Below, in pieces: positions 1 through 13,825 of a DNA stretch of 64,000 bases. The stretch's first letter is position 1. The number at the start of each line of letters is the position of its first letter. A program made the translations under genes and the position numbers. The notes beneath the pieces are model-generated. The model worked only from the letters and a program-made list of their open reading frames with translations, ran no database searches and was not told where the DNA came from. This DNA comes from Proteromonas lacertae (lineage: Eukaryota > Sar > Bigyra > Opalinata > Proteromonadidae): the NCBI GenBank assembly GCA_002245135.1, contig NGBS01000324.1, positions 1-64,000 of the forward strand. The letters run 5' to 3'.

Positions 1-3000
1 ATTGGATCAGTCAGATTTGTTGAATTGTTTAATAATGGATTTCTTCTTGGCAAGATTGGATTTAATTTAGGTGGAGCTCTTGGTAATGTTTTTGGTATAA
101 ATGGTGTAGTAGAATTATCACTTTCACTACCACTTTCACTTTCACTTTCGCTCTTATTATTACTATTATTATTATGAATTGAATTATTGTGATTTACATT
201 TGTTTTATATTCAAATTCATCTTCTTTTTCATTATTATTATTAACTTTCAATGTTAAATCACTTTCATTTACAGTAGTATCATTTCTAGCTGACATAAAT
301 GTATCAAATGCATTTTTCTTTGGAACATAAGTTAACACTGGTTTATTCTGCTTTTCAATTGGTTTTAATTGTATATTTCTCTTATTTGGCATTTTCACAG
401 GATTAGTAAATAATGTGGGAGTTAATGCTTTTGAATTACCATCATCTGATGATGAAGAATTTGATTTGTTAAATGCAATACTATCACTACTTGGTAATGT
501 TCTAAACGAAATATCAGCATCTGATGGTATAACTGTTTTCATTGCTTTTTTCTTTTTGACTATCTCGATATTTCTTATAAACATACATTAACAGCAATAA
601 CAGCAATAATAATAAAAAGAAAAATCCTAAAGATAATCCAATTATTAATGGAAGACTGTTCTTTTGTTTGGTAAGGATATCTTTCGACATTCATTCATTA
701 TATAACCATAAGATGCATTTCTATGACATACACGACAAGGTGGAATTAACTGATTTTCAAGTTCATATCCTTCTTTACATGTTCCATTTATTTCATCACC
801 TAATAATGAATTCTCCCAAATACTTGATTCATCTTCTGTTGCTTTACATCCTAATACTAAACTGCTTTTGCTAATTAATGTATCTTCATATCTTAACAAT
901 AGGGTTATATTGTTATATAAACTACCATTCACCATTAAAGGATCTGTAAATCTATGAGTTGATATAACACCTTCACTACAATGATAGGTAAAGTTTGAAA
1001 AGAAATAAGTCTCTTCATCATCACTTTCTTCATATTGATAATAAATTGACAAACTCAATTCAACACTCACATTATCACATAAACCATTTCGAATTGTAAC
1101 AAACATTCCACCTACTGAGAAGGTGTTGTTTAATATCTACAGGTAATGAAACAGTCAGATTCTTTAACTCAAATTTTGTATCCATATATGTTGGTATAAA
1201 ACATTTGGAAGTGACATTCTCATATACACCATCTTTATTACAAATACCTTTTGGTTTATCCTCTTCTCCTTTATATACATATCCTTCTGAACAACTACTG
1301 ACATTATAACCAAATGTACTACTTGGTAATTCAAATCTCTCTCTTCTATATGGTTTACATCCTAATATCATTGTCTTATTATCTAATAATTCATCTTCAT
1401 AATACAAAAACCATTTGATTTCATTGTAAATTGATGAATTGAAACATAAATTACTTATTAGTTGAGATGTTTCACATTTATAATCAATATCACTATATTT
1501 TATTAATTCGCCTTTCTCTACTTCATAGAATAGTTGCAATTTTATTGGTGCTTGTGGATCACGACATTCATCTTCAATTGAAATATGAATCTCTTTATTT
1601 ATACAGAATTTACTATCATATGCTATTGAGACTTCTAAATCATTTACATCCATTCGACTAGTGTAAAAATCATCAGCATAGCAAGTGTCAATTATTGTTA
1701 ACAATTTGTTATTTTGACATTTCGCTTTTGGTTTGCTATTTTCACTCATTGCTAAATATGTTTCTTCACATACTCCTTCTATTTCTTGATCAAATATTGA
1801 ATTATTAAAATAAGCATGAGATAATGACTGAATATGACAACCAGTATCTACAGTTGTATTCATTATATAATCAATATCATTATATAACCATAATGTTACT
1901 TTATTATACTTTCCACTTATACAAGCATCACCATCTGGTTTTATATGATAATTCCTTGATGCTAAACAATTAAATGTAAAATTGTTATAGAATTCTAAGT
2001 TGGTTGTTGTATTTGATGAAGAATAGTAGATTTGATAATTATAAACTGTTCCATTACAATCTTCTTTAAAATAATTAACATCAATAGTAACTAAACAAAA
2101 CTCATCTTCTACAGCTTTCACAAATGAATCAGTTACATTGATTGTATAGAATTTATACTCAGGTAAAATACATTGGTAAGAAATAGGTCCCCATTCACCA
2201 CTACTTAGACATTCTCTAATTGGTCGACCTGTTATACCTTCAGATATATAAACCACCTTCATCACAAAACCTTCTTGTATATCAACTAATGATGAATACC
2301 AATTATTACGACCTTCTTTTATCTCTGCACAACCTATTATTACATTTGTATTGATGGATGGATTTCCATCTGCATATAATGTAAATGTTATATTGTTGGA
2401 TGAATGTGAATAAATACAAACATCTGGTGAATAAAATCTTATTGTATCTTCACATATATACTCCACAGTTTGTGTTCCATATTGTTTATCTACTGTTTCA
2501 TTACCAAATCTATAAACAATTGTAATTCAAACACTTTCTCTGCTTCTGGACATAATCCTACATGATCAAACATTATGAAATTAGAAACACAGAAGGAATT
2601 TGTATCATCATCAACAAATTTAGACATATACTCAAAATTAAACTTTAAATCTTGATATGTTGGTTTATAGCATGTATCATTCACTTCAGATCCCCATTTG
2701 CCATCATTATTACACAATCGAGAAGGTTTACCATTAAACACCATCAGACATAAATCCTTCATCACATGTTCCATAGGATATACCAAAATGAGAAGTATTC
2801 CAAAATGAATTTAAATATTCATCTTTAGAACAACCTAATATTTTTACTATCTTTGTCTAATACACCATCATCTAAATTAATAGCTATTTCAATTTCATTA
2901 TCTGGAGGATTCAAATAAATAGAATCAGGTAAATCAGCTTCATAAATAACACCAAGTGAACATTTGAATAGAATTGATCCTAATTCATAATAACTTGGAT

Positions 3001-6000
3001 CAACTACACCAAATTTTCCTGTTGCATTTAATAATATATTCAAATAATCACCATTTGAACGACATGTATCATTAGTATATACCATTTGAATCTTACCATT
3101 CACATGGAATCTATTATTCTCAATTGTACTATCAACATATTTTATTGATATCTTTACATATTTCACATCATTTGTATAACAAGGATAGTATAATGTACTC
3201 CATTGACCATCTTCAGTACATAATCTCATTGGTCTGCCATTTGGTCCAACACTCACATAATTATCAATACATCGACCATATGAAATCTTTGGAATTGATA
3301 ATGGCCATATCGCATTATCTCTTGTAACAGCTTGACACCAATGATTTGGTAAATAACATGTATATGGCAATTTTGACCATGTTCCATTTCTATAACATTC
3401 TCTTGTTGGAAATTCTTCTGGACCTAACCAACCAGATGGTTCACCACATGGTTTTGTATAATTACCTGGAACAGAATTTGGCCAAACAATATTCTCATAT
3501 GAATAATCAGCTGTACAAAATAAAAATTGACTGTATGTTTGAATTACTTCTTCACAAATATCATCAATACAGATTCTAGCGTTGAAATATAGAACATCAA
3601 TCTCTTGAAAATCTATATAATCAATTGCAAAAACATTATTCTTAAAACAATAGTCTACTCTCCATATATCATCTCCATAATCATTTTCTTTACCAGATAT
3701 ATAATACTGAAGATAAACATATGGTTTATATTTTTCACATAAATTCAAATCTCTAACAAATATTGTGCCATTCAATGAAACAGTTCTATCATCACTTTCT
3801 AAGTAGGTTGTAACATGACTAAAATCAAATTCAAAAGTAGGTGTAACCATTGGTCGACATGGTAATTTTGGTTTTGTCCATTTATTTCTAGCACCACAAG
3901 TTCTTGATGGATATAAATCAAGTCCATCATATACATGATCTTCAATACAAGTACCATTCGCTTTTAATCCAACCAATTGACTTGGCCAAGTTGCATTGTA
4001 TTCTTCATCTCCAATACATCTTATTACTATTAAATAATAAAATAAAAAAGAATAATAAATATACAAACATCATCTTCAGTTCTGGGATGAACACATATTT
4101 CATATTTTGTTGCAAAACACACTTTGGCATGAAGTGTATAATTTGATTTTATAGATGGAGGTATATCTGCAAATATTGTATAGCTATAACTGGCTTTTGT
4201 ATTACATATACTTGTATTAACATATGGTAATTGAAAACTTTCCATTTCATCAGAATCATAAAATGTATATGCAAATCTAATATGACCATAATTTGGTATA
4301 ATTCTACAAAGTGTATTTACAATATGAACTGAAAATGACATATTATAATGACCTGTAGTTTCATTTACCCACATACCTTCAAAGTTAATAAATTCTAATG
4401 AAAAATATGGTAAATCCAATTCTAAACAACCAGATACATAATCATTTTCCCAATTACCATCATTTCTACATGTTCTTGTTAAAACAGCATCAGAAGAATT
4501 CTTGAAGAATGGCTGACAATAACCTTGAACAACTCCAAATGGACTTTTATCCCATCTTACATAATTATATGTAGAAAATGGACACCAATATCCTATTATA
4601 AAATATAACAATAGAAATATATACTCCTTCTAAAACTGGCTAAAACCATTGTGGTATTATCATACCATAATCTAACTTTAAAATCTATTTCTTCTGTATT
4701 GTTTGCTGTGAGATTATAAATATTAATTATTGTTTCTCCATTCTCAAAGCAATAACTTACATCTTCAATTGTACTGTGATTATAATACCATCGATTTTCA
4801 CCTATTTCATATTCTAATTTTAAATAATCTGGTTTATAATCAAATCCACAATTATCATGATCTATCAATTTCAATGTAATATTCAAATTTGCTAAATCAT
4901 CTTCTGTCACTGATGCTGCATAATCTACTACTTCAATTTCGAAATGCTTTTCTTCAAACTTACATGAAATATTTGTGTTAAATTCTTCCCATTTATCACC
5001 AAGGCATTGAAGTTTTGGTTTTTCTGAACTTCCATACACATTGGAGAAATATTCACAATCTCCTGTTCTATATTCTGAGTTATTACCAAAATTGAATGTT
5101 ATTCTATTCACAACGTAATGAGGACAACCATAATAATTCTGATAAAGATACAACTGCCTATCTTTATCCCAAATTATACCTTTGTAATTAGTAATTATTT
5201 TTGCCCTAACAACTTTATATGCCCAGTAACTACTTCTCTTATACGTATCAATACGATGTCTATGATATTGATGAGTATAATTATGACCTTCTCCACACAC
5301 TGCAGGGTAATTATTGCTATACCAATAATAATAATCATCACCTGGTTTGCCTACTAAATCCATTGTACGGTAACTGTTATATGGTCTTGTATAATTACAA
5401 GCATGTTTATCTCTTACCCAATAATTAGTTTCAACTCTGAAATAGTCATTTTCAATTAAATACATTTTTACATCCCATTGAATACTAATTGGTTCATCAT
5501 AATAGCAATATTCAATATCTGGATGCATATCTAAAAACTGACCATCTGGTCCACATTCTTTTATCGGTTGAAAGCCTTGTGAATATACCCATATTTCAGG
5601 ACAATAACCATAAGTAACATTTTCATCCATTAATATATATGGCAAACGGATTTCATTATAAATTTTAGTAGCACAACCTATTATTTTATTCACACGAGAT
5701 AAAGCAAGTGAACATAAACTACCTCCTTCTTCTCCAATACATATTTGAACATAAAATATGTATAAAAAAGAATCATCAACAAATGGATATTGTTCATTTG
5801 GTGGATCAACAGTAAAAGAATTATTTATAAGAGGATATTTATAATTTCTAACATTATTTCCATAGAATATATCACCTAGAGTTGTTGTAAATCCATATTG
5901 TAGTGTAACATCATCTGGACAAAAAGCACAACTTCCATTTAATATATCTGTTACAGTAAACACACCATTTAAAATTAGTCCTTTTCTATTTTTATCTTTC

Positions 6001-9000
6001 CATGAAAATGTTAAATTTGATATATCTATTATAAATCGATCCACTATTGAAAATAGAAATATATATATATATATATATATAAATACATTTTTCTCCAGAA
6101 CCATCACTTGGTCCTAACCAACATTTAGCTTCATTATCAGCCCAAAAACCATCTGCTTTACATTCTCTTGTAAAAGTAACATTTGGCATTGGTATAAAGA
6201 AAGCACTACATGTTGAGTTTATTATTCCTGGATAAGATGCTGGATATTTAACATATGAACCATCTAATAGAGTTTGAGCTTGACAATGATCAACTATATA
6301 AATAAAAATGAAATAAAACAAAATATATATACTTTTATGATAGTAATCATACATTCTATCTCTAGATAAATCTCTGCCATTATCATTTCGAGAAATCATT
6401 ATTGTAAAGTGAGTCATATTAATAAAATAACTATTAAGATTGATAGGAATAACTAATGTATTATTCTCAAATGGATAATCAAATTTTCTCACATATCTAT
6501 TCTCAGCCCATCTACAATCCTGATTTTTATTAAAATCAATCTCTTTATCAGTCCAACATGCTAAAATATACACAAACTTTTCTGCAAACAATTTAGGAAC
6601 TGGTGATAAATCATTAATTATCAAATTACCTTTCACATATCCATAATAATAATCCAAAGAAAAATCTAATTGTGTTATATTAATTTTTAGATCAGGAGGA
6701 CTCCAAACACATTTTTGATCTGCTGGATCAAAACTTACACCATTTGTACAGTTTCTGTAAAAATATTGTCCTGGTACTTGATATTCATATAAAGGATCAC
6801 ACCAACACTTAGCTGTTTTACCTTTTATTGTAAATGGACAATGAAAATGATTGTTATTATCATCAATTTCAAGACATGAAATCCCTAATTAAAATAATAA
6901 AAATACAATGAAATATTATAATCATACATTCTTGATACTCATAGTATTGAATATTCTTCTGTAAATTAAATAATTCCAATTTAAAATATCTTGGCCTATT
7001 TCTTCCTGTTCCTCCAGTTACAATTAATCCTTCATCAGGAAAACAGTAATCTATTTCTTTATCTTCATTATGTGACCAATAACCATTTTCCCACATATAT
7101 ATTCTGAATATTAATTTCTCTGGCTTTTTAGCTACACATTCATTTTCATCATACACAGTTACATTATATTCAACTCTAGTGTATGTTATGTAATTTGGAT
7201 TGTCATTCCAAATTGTGATATTATTAATTTCCATCCCAAATTCTATTCAATAATAATATAATCATAAATATTATTATACTTGGTTTAACATAAACACATT
7301 TATGATCATTATTATTCCATCCATTTTGAGAACAGTTACGAATAATTGTATCACCATTATCTATTGATTCTCCTTCATATTTATGAAATAATGGACATTC
7401 ATAATCATATAAAATAGCATCATCAGTGTATCTCGTTTTAGGCCAATTGATATTCTCTTTATTCTCTGCTAAACAAAAAACCCAAACTATTTGAAATAAT
7501 TATCATAATATTCATACTTTTCTTTCTCTCAAACCAATTATTATTATTATTACCACCATCATATGACACTTCAAATTCCATAAAATTAAGACCTGTCATT
7601 GTTGGAATCATTAACCTATATGGTCTTTCTAATTGACATGAAGGTATATTATCTAAATAAATCCAACGATCATTATTATAACAATATCGTAAATACAAAT
7701 ATTTAGGAAATGTATGTGATTCTTTTGAACATATTACAGAATCAATTAATGCATCTCCCCATACATATTTATCATCATCACTAAATTCTAATTGGAATGT
7801 ATAATTCATTACTGGTTCTATTTAATTAATAACTATAGTAAAATATACTAAAATAATCACATTTTATATTTTCCACCCATTGATTCTCTCCATTACAAAT
7901 TGTTTGTGGTCTTTTGAAATCTTCTTTCCATTTATACCTTTCATCACATTTTCCATATCCTATACCTTTAAATGATCTTTCCATTGTAACATGATTGAAA
8001 TTCTTTTCTTCACAAACGATACTGAATGATTCTAAAAATGATTTTCTTTCTCTTTTTTTATTACCAAATCCTCCTATTGAAAATATCGTATAATCATTTG
8101 GAACATCCATTCTTGTTATATTCACTACAACCCTGTTATTAGGCCAACAATAATCAGTTATAAATTCATTTGTATTTATACCAGTTACAGCTATACGATT
8201 AGCTGTGTAGTAAATAAATACTTTTTCAATTGAATGTGGCAAACATTCTTTTGCTGTTATTGTAACATAACCACTATAATGGATTTGATTATCATAAGAT
8301 ATTAAAAGATGAGAATAATCTATTGTTACTTTAGGACGATCTATTTGAATAATAATGCATTATTAATATATGAATATATACTTAACTCTTTACACTTTGT
8401 ATCAGGTTCACCCCATATCAAATCAGGTCCACATTTTCTTTCAGGATTCTGACCCTCTATTGGATAATAATAAAATTCAGCACATTCACCTATTGAAGCT
8501 TCACCACCTACCATTGCATTATGAGTTGCATTTGCTTCAGTTATTGGAAGACAAGCAATTTCTATAAGTTTTATTATATGAATATTATATACGAGTTACA
8601 ACATAGGATGCATTCACTTGACAATCAGATTGTGGACATAATCTCACAAAGAAATAAGGGTAAGTTGGTTCTGGTGAAACAACAGCGTCAATATGGAAAG
8701 TTGTCTTATGATCTGGAAAACAATATGCAGTACTAATGATATGAATATCTCTATCACTTATTGGATATGTTTGTCCACTTAATCCATACTGAATGAAAAT
8801 TGTATTATTGTAGGATCTTTCAAATAATTCAGCAAATAAACATCCATCAGGATCACGCACATGTACATCACCAGAATACTTGATTGTATTGTTAAAACTT
8901 TCATATTTCATATCATCTAAGTCTATTTGAAGACGCGGTGGCCCTATTGTAATATTTATATAAATAACACAAAATATACAATCAGCAGAATCATCCATTT

Positions 9001-9258
9001 CTCTCTTTTCATACTTTTGGCAAGGAAGAACAATTGGCTGCCAAGTATCGTTTATACACTCTCGAAATGGCATTCCATTGGGTCCATGACTTCGATAACC
9101 ATCAAAACACTTCGCGTAAACTACTCCTTCATATGCTTTATGCCAATGGGCATATGAATCATTCTTTAACTCTGGACAAAAAGACCCTATATTAAACAAT
9201 AATATCAAATATGAATTATACCAACAACTGTTAAAATTAAAATGAAAACGAAAATCAT
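1..9258 (-). CDS. Giant sushi-module type I membrane protein, left-arm copy (3' end off the window)
   Basis: The start is the ATG at 9258, giving a signal peptide (MIFVFILILTVVG) interrupted by an intron. Introns, all GTAT...TAG: 9187-9221, 8944-8979, 8562-8592, 8341-8381, 7818-7848, 7469-7517, 7243-7279, 6885-6927, 6294-6332, 6044-6086, 4593-4624, 4027-4064; below 4026 none is seen. The ectodomain has about 17 modules of 50-55 residues with four cysteines (pattern C..W..G.C..G...R.C...G.W...C, sushi/CCP-like), each followed by a beta-rich segment of about 100-120 residues with one or two Cys and many N-glycosylation sequons. One membrane helix is coded near 645-560, followed by a cytoplasmic tail with a Ser/Glu repeat (about 126-165) and a Pro-rich end still open at base 1. 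A surface adhesin or receptor is the likely role (inference). The frame is broken at homopolymers near 2841, 2736, 2514, 1130 and 546, where the right-arm copy is intact or differs. A further frame change just before the helix (about 668-680) occurs in both copies. Confidence 0.85.
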
Positions 9259-9569
9259 ATTGTGTACACAAAACGACTAGTATTTTAAAACTAAAAAAAT
9301 ATTCAATAATTTAATGTATAACGTCTATAAATAGATTATATTAATGAGTGACATTATCATTAAGACTAGAATAAAATATCTCTTTATTTCTTTTACATTC
9401 GTTTGTCTTACCAAAAATATTCACAGATTTGTTACTTATTATTTGATTTCTATCTCCTTTTACCACTACATCTTCACTTTCAGCAACTAAATTCCTATTA
9501 CCCATCATACCAACATTTATGCATCTAATCACTTGATTTTGTGTTGAATTCTCAACAACATCTACTTTT
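1..9569. repeat. Left arm of the large inverted repeat (arm A)
   Basis: The reverse complement of this segment is found at 54546-64000. Coordinates sum to 64107 over most of the length, shifting by one or two at indels. Both arms run off the window. Coding sequence between 8.5 kb and 1 kb is almost free of substitutions; differences there are mostly one-base homopolymer indels. The inner end falls inside the last exon of the Hsp110-like gene, about 230 bp before its stop codon. Confidence 0.95.
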
Positions 9570-9910
9570 CTTGATGTTTTGATTAAATTAAAGTCTCCCT
9601 GTATAGTAATATCACTAGATTTATTAACATTATTTTTGTTGCCAATTATAGTAATTCTGTTACATTGATCTAAAATATTGCAACTGCCATATACTTTCAA
9701 TGCTCCTGATAGTATAATAGTATTATTGTTATTTATTACACTGCAATTACATGATGAATTTATAGTATTATAACTACCTTCTATTATACATTCTCTACAG
9801 TCAATTAAAACATTTCTATCACCATATACTCTAATACATTTACAATTAACAAATCTTGAATTATTAGTTCGAAATATTTTATTTGATAAATTATAATATT
9901 CTACAGGTTT
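9341..9910 (-). repeat. Region coding for about 20-residue G-[DN]-x-N solenoid-like repeats
   Basis: Within the last exon of the Hsp110-like gene, units such as VYGDRNVLI, IEGSYNTI, VYGSCNIL, IIGNKNNV, IQGDFNLI, MMGNRNLV, VKGDRNQI and IFGKTN recur about every 20 residues, often separated by Cys- or Ser-containing turns. The spacing and alternating hydrophobics suggest a parallel beta-helix. The DNA copies are diverged, so this is protein-level repetition. Confidence 0.75.
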
Positions 9911-12900
9911 AGAATAACCTTCTGTCTTTGCTTTTAATTTGATTAAATATTCATTTAACGACTTTATTTCTCTATTATAAGAACTTATTGAATGTGTTTT
10001 ATTTGACCAATTTCTAATACTTCTAATGTATTCTTTATATTCCGTTTTATGTTTTGGATTATTACTAATTGCAGTTCTTATCAATTGTTCTAAAACAAGT
10101 CTAAAATAATAATAATAATAATATACATCAAATGATCATATTCATCTTTCAATCTACTCACTTCCTCCTGTTCTCTTATTTTCTTAACTTGTTCTTCTTT
10201 AGATAATGATTCTGCTTCATACAACTGCTTCAATTCTCTAATATTATCTTGTAATTTTAGTATTGTTTTTGCACTTTCTAATGGGTTGAATTGGTAATAG
10301 GTTAATTCTGATGAGTCATTTACAATATGAGATGATTCTGTTAATTTGTTATTAACGTTTGTTATTGGATTTGGATATTGAAATTTTCTTATAATTTCAC
10401 ATAATACTTTTCTTAATGATTGGATTTGCTCAATATGAGTTGAATAATTCGACTATTTTAATAAGAATTATTGTTTATATTATTATATATATATACAACT
10501 GAATTTGTTGTTTTATAAAACCAATCATCAATAGATTTAGTATTTTTCATAATTGAATCGATTATATTATCATATGATGATTCTGTTAAGTTTCTATTTT
10601 GTAAATGTGATTCAGTTTGTTGTAAGAAGACTTGATAATTACTACTGTTATTTCCTAACAACATTGTCTTGTATTTAAATTTCTTTCTATAAATAAAAAT
10701 ATAATTACTTAAATAAATATACAGTAATGGGTTAATAATCTCTAATTTTCTATCTCTCTATAATAATAATAATAAACAATATTACATATAATGTATATAT
10801 ATACTAAATGTATATAGTAATCATCAATTGCACTTCTCAATTTTGGTATCATTATATCCAATGATGTTAATATTCTCTGATATTGATGATGGATATGTCT
10901 TATTCTTGTTTCTTTACTTAATTTATTCATCTCATCATTTGCTTCTTTTAAATATTCATAAAAGTATTTATAATCATCTATTTTATTAGTCTCAGCAAGT
11001 AATTGAGAATACTCTTTTAGTTTTAATTGAATGACATTAAAGTTATTTAACACTTGTTGATTTACCTAAAATATGAAATTATGTATAGAATTATATGTTT
11101 ATACTTCTCCACTGTTCAAATTATATCTCAATTTACTCAACTCTTCTTTCATTTTCTTTAAAAGTTCCTTAGCTGGAATAACCTGAAGTTTATAATCAGG
11201 TGTATTAATAAAAATATCAGTTATTCGTGATTTTACATCATTTATAAAATGCAAAGATTCATCTCTTTTTACATAATTAGGATTATCTTGTAATAAAGAT
11301 TCATATGAATCTCTAAAAGCATTAAATAATAATATTATACACCAACTGTTTCAACTCATTGAATAGACTCTCTGCAACTTGTTGATTCTAAATAAATATA
11401 CATTATTAATAACAATAATTATACATTCTCATATTCAATGAACTTGTTGATTGTATGGTATAATTCCTTTAAATTTTCATTTACTTCTTTAAACTCTTCT
11501 ATTTTTTCTTTATAATCATTTTCTTGTATTTCTCCTTTAACATATGGAACAACAGCCTCATGAGCTTCATTAATGACTTGTTTATAATCATTTGGAATAA
11601 CATCCATATGATTATTTATTAAGTCGTTACAATTATTGCTATAATAATAATATTAACAGTAATGTATACATTTCACTGATAATATGATTATATTGAGAGT
11701 CTAAAAACAGTAAATCTTGAAAACTGTTATATTTATTATTCAAATTTTTAATGCATATTAACACAATATCTACATCACTCTTATTTGTTTCATATTTATT
11801 TTTGATTTCGTTATATTCATTTATTAACATATTATAAATAACAATTCCTTTATGATGATCTAAACACTTATAATATCTATCATTTATCTTTTTAAACTCC
11901 TTTTGAGCTTTTTCTAATTGTTTTCCATCAGATTCTTCACTAACAACTGATCTTGGGATTGCTATTGGAACAGTAACTTTGGGTGAATCAATGGGTGTAA
12001 CTACAATACTACTGTTCTTATTCCTATTACTATTATCGTCTTCAGGTTTAATATCATTTAATGTAATAGGTTTTAAATCAGATAGAGTTGGTAATTTTGG
12101 TTCTATTTGTTCTACTGACGAAGGTAGAAGAATTGGTTGTTCTTTCGGTGGTGTATCATGTTTTGGTTTATTATCTATTTGTTTATCATTAGCTGGAGTT
12201 GATGGTTTAGGAGCTATTTTAGCTTTTTCATATTCCTGGCATAACTCTTTATCTAATTCATTCAATTTTTCTATCGTTATTAAATAAGTTGGATTTGTTT
12301 TAATATAATTTAGAGTATTATTATTTATATAATCTCTTATACTGTCTCTATTCCATTCTGGAATATCTTCATCAATTGAAGCTAAATACTTATAACACTT
12401 CGATTCTAAATCATTCTTTTGTTTCGCTATTTCATGTATTACTTCATCTTTCTTTTCTAATTCTAATTCAATGGCTTTTATTTCATTATAATAAGACTCT
12501 GGTTTTTCTTTATACTTTGGATCATCTTCTATTGGTAAAGTTGTTAAATTATAATTCCATTTTCCTATATCTATTGCACCTTTATAACTACATCCAAAAC
12601 TAACATTTTCATCCATATTTAAAGTTAAATTAAAATCTGTTGTTATGCTATATTTTTTCTTCAAATGTTCTTTCACTAATTCTTTTAAGTATATTATTCT
12701 CATTGTTCCACCAATAGGAGTGGGGATTAATTCTTTTCGAGCTTTTTTATCAAGTTTTGATTTATTTATAGCTTCATCTATTACCTTGCTTAATTTATCA
12801 TTAAAATCATATTTTATTATTAATTTCTTTATGTCATTTACTGATAATATTCTTTCATAATCTTCCTTATCTTCTAATACTCCATCACACACAACGGATA

Positions 12901-13825
12901 CTTCATCAGCTCCTTCTGCAGATAATTTCTCTTTAGCTTTAATTAAACTGTTTCGAACTTTCACGTAACTTGACACATTGTTATAAATATCAATTGTATA
13001 TTCATTTTTTATCATTTCTTCAAATTTGTCTATCAAATATTTGTCTATTGTTCTACCTCCAATACTTTCATCATATTCATTACTTAATATATTACATTTA
13101 TCTTTACTATATTCTACTACAGTAACTGATGTTCCTATATAGCCAATATCAATAAATAATAATCTCTTTACTTCATTTTTGTCTGTTTTAAAACTATGAT
13201 TATTCTCATATCCATAAGCTAATGCACTTCCAACATAGGTTGGGATTACTTCTATATTATTTATATTAGATAGTGTAAAAAGTTTTCTTAATTCTGTGTA
13301 TTGAGGATTTGCGAAATTAGGAGGAGCTGAAATTACATATTTCTCTACATCACTATTTGACACTTCTATTTCTTTTTTTAAGAAATATAACATCATTATT
13401 ATGTATTGCTGAATGGAATATCTATCTTCATTTACTTTAAACATTATATTGCCATCATCATCGCTAGAAAAATATGACTTATAACCTGCAAAATAGTAAT
13501 TTCTTTCTAATTCGTCTAAATATTCGGATTTCTTTAAGAAAAATTCACTTGAAAAATGAAGTGTATTATTAAATGACTTTCTTTCCTATTGAAATAAGAC
13601 ATTACGCATACATATTGTTCTGACAAAATCCCAAAACATCTTCCATCATCTCGAAATGTAATAATATTACTAATAGAATATTAAACTAATATACGGTGTC
13701 AGCTTTTTACCGTGACTATTCTCAACAACTTTTGAGACAGATAATTCAGAATTAAAGTAAGTCATTACAATATTCCTATTACCCATATCAATTCCGCATA
13801 TATTATTATTGTCTTTACCTTCCAT
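9341..13825 (-). CDS. Hsp110/Hsp70-superfamily protein with C-terminal beta-helix-like repeat domain
   Basis: Eleven exons with introns at 13670-13694, 13586-13611, 11639-11669, 11388-11424, 11313-11340, 11066-11104, 10758-10804, 10687-10722, 10453-10496 and 10101-10126 give one open frame of 1381 aa. Residues about 8-20 carry a phosphate-binding loop of Hsp110 type (ICGIDMGNRN). Later come the second phosphate motif (LLFIDIGYIGTS), GGRTIDKYL, an adenosine motif (PIGGTMRI) and NMDENVSFGC. A Pro/Lys-rich linker follows, then several hundred residues of charged helical and coiled-coil sequence. The last roughly 190 residues are unlike any Hsp70: about 20-residue repeats built on G(D/N).N.I/V with hydrophobic residues spaced as in a solenoid. 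Hsp110 proteins act as nucleotide-exchange factors and holdases for Hsp70; that role is inferred here. The divergent N-terminal loop suggests it is not a canonical Hsp70. It shares a short divergent upstream region with the GT31 gene and lies 82 bp upstream of the sushi-type gene. Confidence 0.82.

Noticed and set aside
5992-6107. Overlapping frames joined by IYIYIY runs at the 6044-6086 region (and 58021-58063)
   Set aside because: The IYIYIY stretches are translated (TA)n introns; the two frames are adjacent exons of one gene joined by a phase-1 intron.
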